Source of the DNA: Gammaproteobacteria bacterium
GTDB lineage: Bacteria; Pseudomonadota; Gammaproteobacteria; S012-40
Direction of reading: 5' to 3'
Length of the DNA: 15,318 bases
Assembly (NCBI GenBank): GCA_029879945.1
Contig: JAOUPJ010000050.1
Coordinates: forward strand, 1-15,318
Shown: positions 5,861-12,945 of the stretch, in pieces
Position numbering within the stretch: the first letter of the stretch is position 1
How the letters are laid out: every line of letters begins with the position of its first letter
The notes under the pieces: generated by a model
Database searches by the model: none
What the model was told of the DNA's origin: nothing
What the model saw: the letters and a program-made list of their open reading frames with translations, nothing else
Translations under genes and position numbers: made by a program

Positions 5861-7645
5861 TTAAGATGGTTTGGATTGAGCGGATGGTTGATTACACTCA
5901 TCGAAGATGCGTTTATCACAACTTGCACAGATAGACTTGTCCAAATGTTGTTGATAGATGACTTGAATGGCTTCTCGTTTACTTGTAAAAAGATTTTCTC
6001 GCCCAATATGATCCAGGTAGTCGCCCTTTTTCAATTCTTCACACACACCCGGTTTTACATTAAACATATAGAAACCACCGCCGTCCTTGCGTCTGTCCAG
6101 CGCTTCTTTTTCTAGAAATTCTGCACCGGCTAGATCCACAAAATTGATTCCTTGGGCCAGTAAAAGCAGGTGTTTTTGACTAGGGGTTTGCTCTTTCATC
6201 GCGGCCAGTTTTTCCCGTACGTGGGTTACAGCACCAAAGAATAAAGAGCCATCAACGCGGATCAATTTTAGTTGAGGGCACTCTGGAAGACTGGGATCGG
6301 TATTGAATTCTCGCTTAGGCAGTCGTGGATCTGGTACGCGTGTATAGACCCTGGGTTTGGACGTGCGGTTGAGATACAGTACCAGCGACAACATCACGCC
6401 TAGAAAAATCGCAAATTCCAGTTCTAAAAATAGAGTGGAAAAAAATGTAGTAAGCAAAATTGCACTTTCGGATTTGTTTTTAGAAAGAATCTGTTTGATG
6501 TGGTGAAAATCAATCAGACCCCACGCCACTAAAAAAAGGATTGCTGCCATGGCTGCATTGGGTATGTAAGAGGCGTAAGGGGCAACCAACAGAACAATTC
6601 CGCCAAGAAAAACGGCCGCCAGAACCGCTGCGATAGGGGTTTTTGCGCCTGCCTGATAATTCAAGCCGCTACGATTAAAAGAGCCTGTGGCCACGTAGGC
6701 GGAGAAAAAACTGCCAGCGAGGTTGGAGAGCCCTTGCCCCATGAATTCCTGGTTACCATCGATATGTTGACCCGATTTCATGCCAATTGAGCGGGCAATG
6801 GAAACCGCTTCAACCAGAGCAAAAAGCGTTACGGCCAGCGCCGTGGGAGCCAAGTCACGAATAGTCGCCAGACTGAAGTCGGGAGAGGAAAGAGGAGGGA
6901 GTATGGCAGGTAACGCTCCCACGGTTTTTATGCCTGTTTCCAACTCACTCAAGCTGGTATTCCATATCAGGGCCAACACTGTTCCAGTCACCATGGCGAC
7001 GATCATGTAGGGAAACTTTTTGAGATACTTTCTCGATATTATTCCTGCCAGCAGGGTGACGGCGCCTACCGTTGTGACATAGGGATTGATGTCACCTATG
7101 TGTACTATCAACTGATAGATCACTTCATAAAACGATGAACCTTTCGGAATATCCACGCCGAAAAAATTCTTAATCTGATTTGCTGCGATGAGAATGGCTG
7201 CGCCCGCAGTGAAGCCAATGATCACAGAATGAGAGATAAAATTGACCAGGGCCCCGAGTCGGGCAAGCGCCAGGGTAATCTGAATTACGCCTACCATGAA
7301 TGTAAGTGTAAGCGCCAAGCGTATATAGTCGATAGAACCCGGTTCGGCAAAGGTGCTTAAGGAGGAAAACAGTACGATGGAAGCGGCCGTAGTTGGACCT
7401 GACACCAGGTGCCAGGATGAGCCCCACAAAGCCGCTATTATTGCCGGCACCATTCCGGCATAGAGGCCATATTCTGGGGGCATGCCTGCTATCGTTGCAT
7501 AGGCGACTCCTTGAGGCAGCACCACAACAGCGCCCGTAAGGCCGGCCCAGAAGTCGTCCCGCAGGCTGCGGGCATTGACGCGATGCCACCAGCGCTGGGC
7601 GGGGAACAGTTTTAATAACCAAACCGGGTGTTTAGGGGAGTTCAT
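5861..7645 (-). CDS. SulP/SLC26-family anion transporter with STAS domain
   Basis: The 594-residue inner-membrane protein matches the SulP length and layout. Multiple TM helices fill about residues 33-425, including the family signature region DFWAGLTGAVVVLPQGVAYA with GMPPEYGLYAGMVPA (about 31-68), SGPTTAASIV (82-91) and VSIARSIGMKSGQ (281-293). A cytoplasmic STAS domain follows at about 455-565 (VDGSLFFGAV, INFVDLAGAEFLEKEA). SulP members carry sulfate, bicarbonate or dicarboxylates in exchange or with H+/Na+; the substrate cannot be told here. The C-terminal tail carries a cysteine cluster, Cys573-x2-Cys576-x7-Cys584, outside the STAS domain. ATG 7645 has little Shine-Dalgarno complementarity but lies about 26 nt downstream of a very good promoter. 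It appears monocistronic. Confidence 0.9.
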   Translation of the reverse strand: MNSPKHPVWLLKLFPAQRWWHRVNARSLRDDFWAGLTGAVVVLPQGVAYATIAGMPPEYGLYAGMVPAIIAALWGSSWHLVSGPTTAASIVLFSSLSTFAEPGSIDYIRLALTLTFMVGVIQITLALARLGALVNFISHSVIIGFTAGAAILIAANQIKNFFGVDIPKGSSFYEVIYQLIVHIGDINPYVTTVGAVTLLAGIISRKYLKKFPYMIVAMVTGTVLALIWNTSLSELETGIKTVGALPAILPPLSSPDFSLATIRDLAPTALAVTLFALVEAVSIARSIGMKSGQHIDGNQEFMGQGLSNLAGSFFSAYVATGSFNRSGLNYQAGAKTPIAAVLAAVFLGGIVLLVAPYASYIPNAAMAAILFLVAWGLIDFHHIKQILSKNKSESAILLTTFFSTLFLELEFAIFLGVMLSLVLYLNRTSKPRVYTRVPDPRLPKREFNTDPSLPECPQLKLIRVDGSLFFGAVTHVREKLAAMKEQTPSQKHLLLLAQGINFVDLAGAEFLEKEALDRRKDGGGFYMFNVKPGVCEELKKGDYLDHIGRENLFTSKREAIQVIYQQHLDKSICASCDKRIFDECNQPSAQSKPS

Positions 7646-7677
7646 CGCGTATTTGCCGGAGTAATGAGAAGTGTCTA

Positions 7678-7706
7678 ATTATATTAGTAATTCCTAATAT
7701 TGTAAA
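7678..7706 (-). promoter_or_regulatory. Near-consensus sigma-70 promoter for sulP gene
   Basis: On the minus strand TTTACA (7706-7701) and a perfect TATAAT (7683-7678) are separated by exactly 17 nt. Transcription would start near 7671, giving a 5' leader of about 25 nt before ATG 7645. Such a strong core promoter usually needs repression to be regulated, and a dyad fills its spacer (separate entry). Confidence 0.75.
7681..7700. promoter_or_regulatory. Candidate operator ATATTAG-N6-CTAATAT in sulP promoter
   Basis: ATATTAG (7681-7687) and CTAATAT (7694-7700) form a perfect 7-bp inverted repeat with a 6-nt centre. It occupies the whole spacer and overlaps the -10 of the sulP promoter. A protein bound there would block RNA polymerase. 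The AT-rich 20-bp form is compatible with winged-helix repressors such as the MarR or ArsR families, but no such regulator gene is in the window. Confidence 0.5.
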
Positions 7707-7718
7707 GTTGGTCTGTCC

Positions 7719-7739
7719 AGGGAAATATATTCTTTCCCT
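7719..7739. repeat. Short inverted repeat downstream of GGDEF-EAL gene
   Basis: AGGGAAA (7719-7725) pairs with TTTCCCT (7733-7739) around a 7-nt loop TATATTC. It lies between the stop of the GGDEF-EAL gene and the sulP promoter on the same strand. It lacks a following T-run, so it is at best a weak terminator; it could equally be a regulatory dyad. Confidence 0.35.
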
Positions 7740-7805
7740 AAGAACTTCGAACTAGATCCCTTCATTTCCTTGGGTAGGCCACTGGGCAAAATGTGGCGGA
7801 GGGGA

Positions 7806-9605
7806 CTAACTGACTTTCTTAGGGACATTATAGTTGTTATTGTGCAGGTAGACATGATTTAAAGCCGCTGAGAGAGGTTTGGGTTCGCACAAAAAGTGAC
7901 CCTGAACAATATCGCATTGTAGTTCATCCAGAATGGTAAGTTGGGATTGATTTTCTACGCCCAACGCTCCTACAGCCAAATCTAAAGCCTTCCCCTGCTT
8001 TACTAAAGCCTCTAGAATAATTTTCTGTTTTCCATTACTTTCGATTCCGCTAATGAAGCTCTTGTCTATTTTGAGTGTATCGACGGGCAGCATCTTGAGA
8101 TCATTCATAGAACAGAACCCGATTCCATAATCGTCCAAGACGATGGAAACACCTGAGTTACGTAAAACACTCAGGACTTCCAAAATATCTTCCAAATCAT
8201 TTCTAAATTGGACTTCGCGTATTTCAATTTCCAACAAATTGGGGGGCATTCTGTTTTCGGCGAGCATGTCGAGAACGCGCTCTTCGAAGCCTGGATCAAG
8301 GAGTTGTTCAATACTGATATTGACAGCGACCGGAATAGGTGTACCCATATGCATCGCCTTAGTACCAGCGGCCATCGCTTGTTCCAAAATATGGAAACCT
8401 AGTTGAATTATCAATCGCGTTTTTTCTGCACCGGCTATAAAGTCTGATGTGCCCAATTGTTGTTCATTGTTGGACCCTTTCCATCTTACTAGCGCTTCTA
8501 TGCCACAATACACGCGTGATTTGAGTGAATATTTAGGCTGGAAGTGAACCTCTAAAAATTCAGAAAATTCTTTCAGCTTTAGATTGGAAAACGGGAACTT
8601 GTAGTTGCTCGCTTTGCTTTCCATTTCTGGAAAGAAAACACAATAACGATTTTTTCCGTGCTTCTTTGCATGATACATTGCCAAATCGGCCCGGTTAAGG
8701 TATTTGTCAGTGTTTAATTCAGGGTTGTCAATTTCAACCACTCCAATGCTACAGGTGACTTGAATCCATGAGTTTCCCAGTTCGATAGGTTTTACGATTT
8801 CGCACAAAAGAGACTCGGTCATTTCAGTTAACTGTTCACTTTCCAGGCGTAGCGCTAATACGAATTCATCACCGCCTAAACGCGCAGCCAAATCATCAAG
8901 GTTTACGAACGATCTAAATCGATCAGACAGTGTGGTTAAAACTTTGTCCCCGTCGGAGTGTCCGTAGATGTCATTTATATCTTTAAAGTTATCCATGTCA
9001 ATGTAGAATAAATAGGTTGGGGCAGTACTCGTTTCCCTTCCTAAAGAGATTATTTTTTTTTGCATAAACTGCTCAAATGATCTCCTATTCGAAAGCTTTG
9101 TCAACGGGTCAAAGAGTGAAAGAAATTGGGCATTTTTCATTTCCTTATTAGCTCTTGCTTCAATTTCTTCAGTATTTTTTAAAAGGTGTTTAGTGCGGCG
9201 GGACAACAACGCGATCGTAACCGCAAGTCTGCCAAGCGAATCCTTGCTCTTAAAGGGTGGAAGTGAGAACCCGTGTTCGACCAAATTATCTGAGTAGAGA
9301 ACAAGGTCTCTAATCTTGGATCGGTACAAACTAATCCCTATGAAATAGAGTAGCGTCGGTAAAATGGAAAGCCCTATGAGGGTGAGTTGATTAGATGTAA
9401 GTGAGCCAATATAGATGTAAATACGCTCGGCAACAGAATTTTCTTTTAAGGTATCGGTGTTCGGCATTGAACTACGCTGAACACGTTCTGTCTGCAGATT
9501 TTCTGAGCTGGGAGTAGAGACATCAATCAAAATGCCGCTTGTAACCAATGAGCTAATCAGGATTGCCAGTCCGATGATTGTGGTTTTATGATGAATATTC
9601 AGCAC
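7806..9605 (-). CDS. Membrane GGDEF-EAL protein, EAL domain probably catalytically degenerate
   Basis: The 599-residue protein starts at GTG 9605 and has two TM helices (about 9-29 and 73-94) around a short periplasmic loop. A HAMP-like helical linker and coiled coil follow. The GGDEF domain (about 165-325) is well conserved: DPLTKLSNRR, DMDNFKDINDIYGH (203-216) and intact GGDEF at 244-248. The inhibitory RxxD I-site reads NLDD, so product inhibition there is unlikely. The EAL domain (about 340-585) keeps EAL (370-372), the Asn in VAVNIS, the Glu in LEIEIREV, Asp491-Asp492 and KIDKSF. However, the usual AEGVE motif is ALGVE (Leu548), losing the general-base glutamate, and DDFGTG has become DDYGIG. 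I infer diguanylate cyclase activity with an EAL domain that is inactive or a c-di-GMP sensor. It is divergent from the solute-binding-protein operon. Confidence 0.88.
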   Translation of the reverse strand: MLNIHHKTTIIGLAILISSLVTSGILIDVSTPSSENLQTERVQRSSMPNTDTLKENSVAERIYIYIGSLTSNQLTLIGLSILPTLLYFIGISLYRSKIRDLVLYSDNLVEHGFSLPPFKSKDSLGRLAVTIALLSRRTKHLLKNTEEIEARANKEMKNAQFLSLFDPLTKLSNRRSFEQFMQKKIISLGRETSTAPTYLFYIDMDNFKDINDIYGHSDGDKVLTTLSDRFRSFVNLDDLAARLGGDEFVLALRLESEQLTEMTESLLCEIVKPIELGNSWIQVTCSIGVVEIDNPELNTDKYLNRADLAMYHAKKHGKNRYCVFFPEMESKASNYKFPFSNLKLKEFSEFLEVHFQPKYSLKSRVYCGIEALVRWKGSNNEQQLGTSDFIAGAEKTRLIIQLGFHILEQAMAAGTKAMHMGTPIPVAVNISIEQLLDPGFEERVLDMLAENRMPPNLLEIEIREVQFRNDLEDILEVLSVLRNSGVSIVLDDYGIGFCSMNDLKMLPVDTLKIDKSFISGIESNGKQKIILEALVKQGKALDLAVGALGVENQSQLTILDELQCDIVQGHFLCEPKPLSAALNHVYLHNNNYNVPKKVS

Positions 9606-9779
9606 TGATAGACTTCTCTGATAACGACTTTACTTAAAACACATGTGGGTTTTACCATTCAGTAAGGTTGAATTAGGGCACCACAATTTATGCATAGCTT
9701 CTTACTTCTTTGGTTGATAGCGATGTCATAGATGTTATCGTCAGTAAGTTAATTACCTGCTTATATAGAACACAAATCA

Positions 9780-9903
9780 ATTGTAAACAAATATTGCAAG
9801 GCACGACTAAATATCGGGTTTCATACCTACCTTAGTGTCGCTGCGACATCCAGTGAAACAATCGCTCGCCTTTTCACAGAACCAATTAACAGTTGTTTAC
9901 AAT
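9780..9903. repeat. Inverted pair of 11-bp boxes (ATTGTAAACAA / TTGTTTACAAT)
   Basis: ATTGTAAACAA at 9780-9790 is the exact reverse complement of TTGTTTACAAT at 9893-9903, with 102 nt between. Each box is itself a TTGT-N2-ACAA dyad. The second overlaps the -35-like TTTACA (9896-9901) in front of the binding-protein gene. Paired sites about eleven helical turns apart would suit cooperative or looping regulation. Confidence 0.45.
9836..9848. promoter_or_regulatory. 13-bp palindrome TGTCGCTGCGACA
   Basis: TGTCGC (9836-9841) and GCGACA (9843-9848) form a perfect 6-bp inverted repeat around one central base. It is a GC-rich island within an AT-rich intergenic region, lying between the two TTGT-N2-ACAA boxes. 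An operator role is plausible but unproven. Confidence 0.35.
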
Positions 9904-9924
9904 ATTTGTGATTAATTTGACGAT
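9896..9924 (+). promoter_or_regulatory. Weak promoter-like element for sensory operon
   Basis: TTTACA (9896-9901) is followed by 17 nt and GACGAT (9919-9924), a poor -10. The predicted start near 9931 leaves about 43 nt before ATG 9974. The weak -10 implies that activation would be needed, or that the true promoter is elsewhere in the gap. Confidence 0.3.
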
Positions 9925-9973
9925 AACAAAATATCGAATTTCCGTTTTTGTGAACTGTCTGGCAAAGGAAAAA

Positions 9974-11002
9974 ATGATGTCGTTAAATTTTCGTAGCAAA
10001 TTTATGGTTTTTACGCTGCTGCTTTTGGTCGTAACTTGCGAGGTACACGCCAAGAAATTTGTGGTTGGAATTATTCCTTACTTGCCCGCAGGTGAATTTA
10101 TCGTTGCAGATCGTAAAGGATTTTATAAAGAAGAAGGTTTAGACGTAGACTCCATATACTACACCAGTACCGGCGATTGGGTTAGGGCGCTGGCCAAAGG
10201 TAAACTCCACTTTTCCGGTCTATGGAACGCCACCCAAGTAGATATGTATTATCGGGGATCAAATGCCAAAAGAATTGCATTAATGTCTTTCGATAGCGGC
10301 GACTATAGCTTCATAGTTAAAAAAGGCCTTACCCCTGCAAATCTCGTAGGTAAGCGGGTAGCCGTTTTTTCCGACTATTTCGGAACTCATTGGTTTATAC
10401 ACAACTATATGAAGTCCGGCGGTAGATCACTAAACGATGTTCAGTTGATTGAGATGACAAACTCAGCTGCTTACAAAAACTTCAACAACGATCGTGTTGC
10501 GGGAATGATCTTTAACGGAAAGTATATGAACCAGGCATTGGACACAGGGCGTGGCGCTAAGGCAAAAATCGACCAGGACCTTTATTTGGCAGCGACAACT
10601 GGCGGGCCCTCCTATTTTGGTAATGAAGAAGATCTTACAAGATCTGAGTTGAAGAAATTTTTGCGTGCTTGGGTTAAAGCGATGAAATGGATTGAGGACG
10701 ACAAAAATGACGACGAATATGAGAAGATGCTAAAAAGCGCGTTTGAGGGGCACTTAGAATTAGTCGGTCTTGAAAAAGAAGCATCCTATAGGGAGAGAAA
10801 GCCACGAAAAATGCTAGTTTCCCTAAAAGACATGTATGTTGTTAACAAAAATATGGGGGCCATGTTTGAAAAATTGGTCTCTGTTCGTTCCGATATGGGC
10901 TTTTCTGATACACCGAACTACGTAAAGAGCAAGATGTATGATAACAGCCTGATCCTTGAAGTCCTTGAAGAGATGGGATACGGGAAAAAAGGCGTACGCT
11001 AG
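9974..11002 (+). CDS. Periplasmic NMT1/ThiY-like solute-binding protein
   Basis: The protein has about 342 residues from ATG 9974, which follows AGGA at 9966-9969; ATG 9977 is equally possible. The open frame reaches TTG 9893, but only the later start puts a normal Sec signal peptide at the N-terminus (core MVFTLLLLVV, cleavage near VHA-KK). The mature protein has the type II periplasmic-binding layout of the NMT1/THI5/SsuA group: KFVVGIIPYLPAGEFIVADRKGFYKEEGLDV at the start, then a TSTGDWVRALAKGKLHFSG segment, and LVGKRVAVFSDYFGTHWFI at the lobe hinge. Family members bind pyrimidines, sulfonates, nitrate or amino-acid-like ligands; the ligand here is unknown. No permease or ATPase gene is present. 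The stop TAG shares its G with the GTG start of the kinase, so it is probably the ligand-sensing partner of that kinase. Confidence 0.85.
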   Translation: MMSLNFRSKFMVFTLLLLVVTCEVHAKKFVVGIIPYLPAGEFIVADRKGFYKEEGLDVDSIYYTSTGDWVRALAKGKLHFSGLWNATQVDMYYRGSNAKRIALMSFDSGDYSFIVKKGLTPANLVGKRVAVFSDYFGTHWFIHNYMKSGGRSLNDVQLIEMTNSAAYKNFNNDRVAGMIFNGKYMNQALDTGRGAKAKIDQDLYLAATTGGPSYFGNEEDLTRSELKKFLRAWVKAMKWIEDDKNDDEYEKMLKSAFEGHLELVGLEKEASYRERKPRKMLVSLKDMYVVNKNMGAMFEKLVSVRSDMGFSDTPNYVKSKMYDNSLILEVLEEMGYGKKGVR

Positions 11003-12945
11003 TGGCAAAAAGACCCTCAAAGTTTAGGTTCGGCGTCTCCGCTAAACTGACCGCGGCATTTACTATCTTTACGGCTGCTGTTGTTCTAGCCGGTTTGGGT
11101 AGCATATTCTATATTGAGAAATTGGGGAATCTATTTAATAGTGTCTATAACGACAATTTTGTAGCATTGAACGATGTCAAAAATGCAAAAGTCTCTACCC
11201 AATACATGATGATTGAAACATATCGTTACCTAGGAACCCAAGATCCGGATCAACTTGGCAAAATTGAAATTAAATTGGAGAACGAGTCCGCGAAACTTAA
11301 GGGCCTTTTTGATGGCCCGTTCGCTGGGTATAGTGAGGCGCGTGCGCTTCTTGCACAATCGGAAGAGGTGCGCATGGAAGCGATGGGTCATCACTACAAT
11401 TTTAACACTCAGATTGCATTCGAATTGATTAATACTAAGGGGCAAGATCTATTTCAAAGACTCTCAAAAATTTTAGACGACATTTCTGTACACGAAGATG
11501 AAATCGCGCAAGATCGTGTTCAAGCTGGCCTTGAAATCAAGGAAGGTATAATAGTTTATCTCGTTACAGTAATTGTGATCAGAATATTATTGAACTCAAC
11601 AATTGCCTATCTGATCTATAAGGCTGTAACGAAACCCCTGTATGAACTTGTTCGCTATATAACGAACTTGAGCGCAACATCCAATTTCTCCAGTCGAATT
11701 AACGTGTCGAGAAAAGACGAAATGGGAGATGCATCAAGAGCGATGAATAAACTTACCTCGTCATTGAGTGAGATCATCAGTGATATTGGGAAGACATTGA
11801 AAGATTATTCAAAGGGTAACTATAGCAAAAGAATTGAGGCGGATCTCGTTGGTGACTTGTTAGAACTAAAAAATAGCATAAATGAAACAGGCCGACAAAC
11901 AGAAGAAACCATTAAGAGCATCAATAGCATAATGGTCAAGGTTGCAAATAATGATTTCGGTAAAAGGATTGATCTAGATCTTCAAGGTGACTTGGCTCAA
12001 CTCTGCGGAAATATTAATTCGACCATTGATATTTTGGAAAGATCGTTTCAGAGTCTAAATGAAGAGGTTGAAGTGCGAACACGAGCGGAGCGGAAACTAA
12101 GAGAAAAAACCCAGGAGTTGATTGACGTTTCCCGTGATATCGGTCGCGCAGAAATTGCTTCTAGCACGTTGCATAATGTTGGTAACTCCCTAAATAGTTT
12201 AGGTGTGGCTGTACACGCAATAAATTCCTCTTTGCCAAAAATGGATACGGGGGAGATGGATGAGTTAGTAAAATTAATGTCTAATGACGATTCCTTGGTA
12301 AATAGCATGTTGTCCGACAAAGAGAAAAGGACAAAGCTGCTCGCATTTCTGGAAAACAGCGTAGAGGTGCAGCGCGAAGTTACTAATGAGCTAAGTTCAT
12401 TGAGTAAACGAATTTCTAAGCACGTTGAGCATATGAAACGAATTATTAGCTTTCAGCAGGAGCTGGGAAGGACAAAGGTTCTCGAGTCCAGAATCAATAT
12501 TTCCGAGCTAATTAGAACCTCAATTGACATATCAGGTTACCAAAATGACGACGTTGAGATCGTTATGAATCATCTAACGGATACGATATACGGTGATAAA
12601 GACGTTTTAATACAAATCTTGGTTAATCTCATTTCAAACGCAAAGCACGCTATAGTGGAAAAAGCAGGTGAAAAGAGAATCAAAATAACAGTTAATGAAA
12701 CAAAAGAAAATTTGATTATCTCTGTAGAGGATTGGGGAATCGGAATGACGTCGGCCACCGAGAACAATATATTTAAACAGGGTTTTACTACTAAGCAGAA
12801 TGGCAATGGCATAGGATTACATCATTCGCACCTTATAGCCAAGAACATAGGAGCAAAGCTCAGCTTTGAAAACAAAGGGCTTAATAACGGCGCAATTTTT
12901 TCAGTAAGTGTACCCACGCGTAAAACAGACAGGAATGTTGCATGA
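11002..12945 (+). CDS. HAMP-domain sensor histidine kinase of the HNVGN type
   Basis: The 647-residue kinase starts at GTG 11002, preceded by AAAAGG at 10987-10992, and overlaps the upstream stop by 1 nt. TM1 is about residues 17-37. Residues about 40-180 form a helical periplasmic domain like the 4HB_MCP type (VYNDNFVALNDVKNAKVS), and TM2 is about 182-206. A HAMP domain (about 207-260) is followed by two related repeats, GNYSKRIEADLVGDL (272-286) and NDFGKRIDLDLQGDL (317-331), spaced 45 residues apart and suggesting tandem HAMP units. A coiled coil leads to the dimerisation region, where His391 sits in STLHNVGNSLNSL instead of the usual SHEIRTP. The HATPase_c domain has an N-box (LVNLISNAKHAI), G1 box (EDWGIGM, 576-582) and G2 box (GNGIGLHHS, 601-609). 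It has no receiver of its own; the adjacent REC-containing protein is the likely phosphate acceptor. Confidence 0.9.
   Translation: MAKRPSKFRFGVSAKLTAAFTIFTAAVVLAGLGSIFYIEKLGNLFNSVYNDNFVALNDVKNAKVSTQYMMIETYRYLGTQDPDQLGKIEIKLENESAKLKGLFDGPFAGYSEARALLAQSEEVRMEAMGHHYNFNTQIAFELINTKGQDLFQRLSKILDDISVHEDEIAQDRVQAGLEIKEGIIVYLVTVIVIRILLNSTIAYLIYKAVTKPLYELVRYITNLSATSNFSSRINVSRKDEMGDASRAMNKLTSSLSEIISDIGKTLKDYSKGNYSKRIEADLVGDLLELKNSINETGRQTEETIKSINSIMVKVANNDFGKRIDLDLQGDLAQLCGNINSTIDILERSFQSLNEEVEVRTRAERKLREKTQELIDVSRDIGRAEIASSTLHNVGNSLNSLGVAVHAINSSLPKMDTGEMDELVKLMSNDDSLVNSMLSDKEKRTKLLAFLENSVEVQREVTNELSSLSKRISKHVEHMKRIISFQQELGRTKVLESRINISELIRTSIDISGYQNDDVEIVMNHLTDTIYGDKDVLIQILVNLISNAKHAIVEKAGEKRIKITVNETKENLIISVEDWGIGMTSATENNIFKQGFTTKQNGNGIGLHHSHLIAKNIGAKLSFENKGLNNGAIFSVSVPTRKTDRNVA

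Larger units (their letters stand above)
9606..9973. other. Divergent intergenic regulatory region
   Basis: This 368-nt AT-rich gap separates the GGDEF-EAL gene (-) from the solute-binding-protein operon (+). It carries two TTGT-N2-ACAA boxes in inverted orientation (9781-9790 and 9893-9902), a 13-bp palindrome (9836-9848) and a weak promoter-like element at 9896-9924. No convincing promoter for the minus-strand gene was found. An in-frame extension of the binding-protein gene back to a TTG at 9893 is open but unlikely to be translated. Confidence 0.5.

Noticed and set aside
5695..6006. 103-codon minus-strand ORF downstream of the sulP gene
   Set aside because: It overlaps the 3' end of the sulP gene on the same strand in another frame, has no ribosome binding site or recognisable domain, and its composition is not protein-like.
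9907..9922. Possible second CRP site near the sensory operon (TGTGA-N6-TGACG)
   Set aside because: Only the left half matches; the right half departs from TCACA at most positions.
9893..9973. N-terminal extension of the binding protein to TTG 9893
   Set aside because: The extension would place 27 residues ahead of a normal signal peptide. ATG 9974 has an AGGA upstream, and TTG 9893 lies inside the regulatory box.
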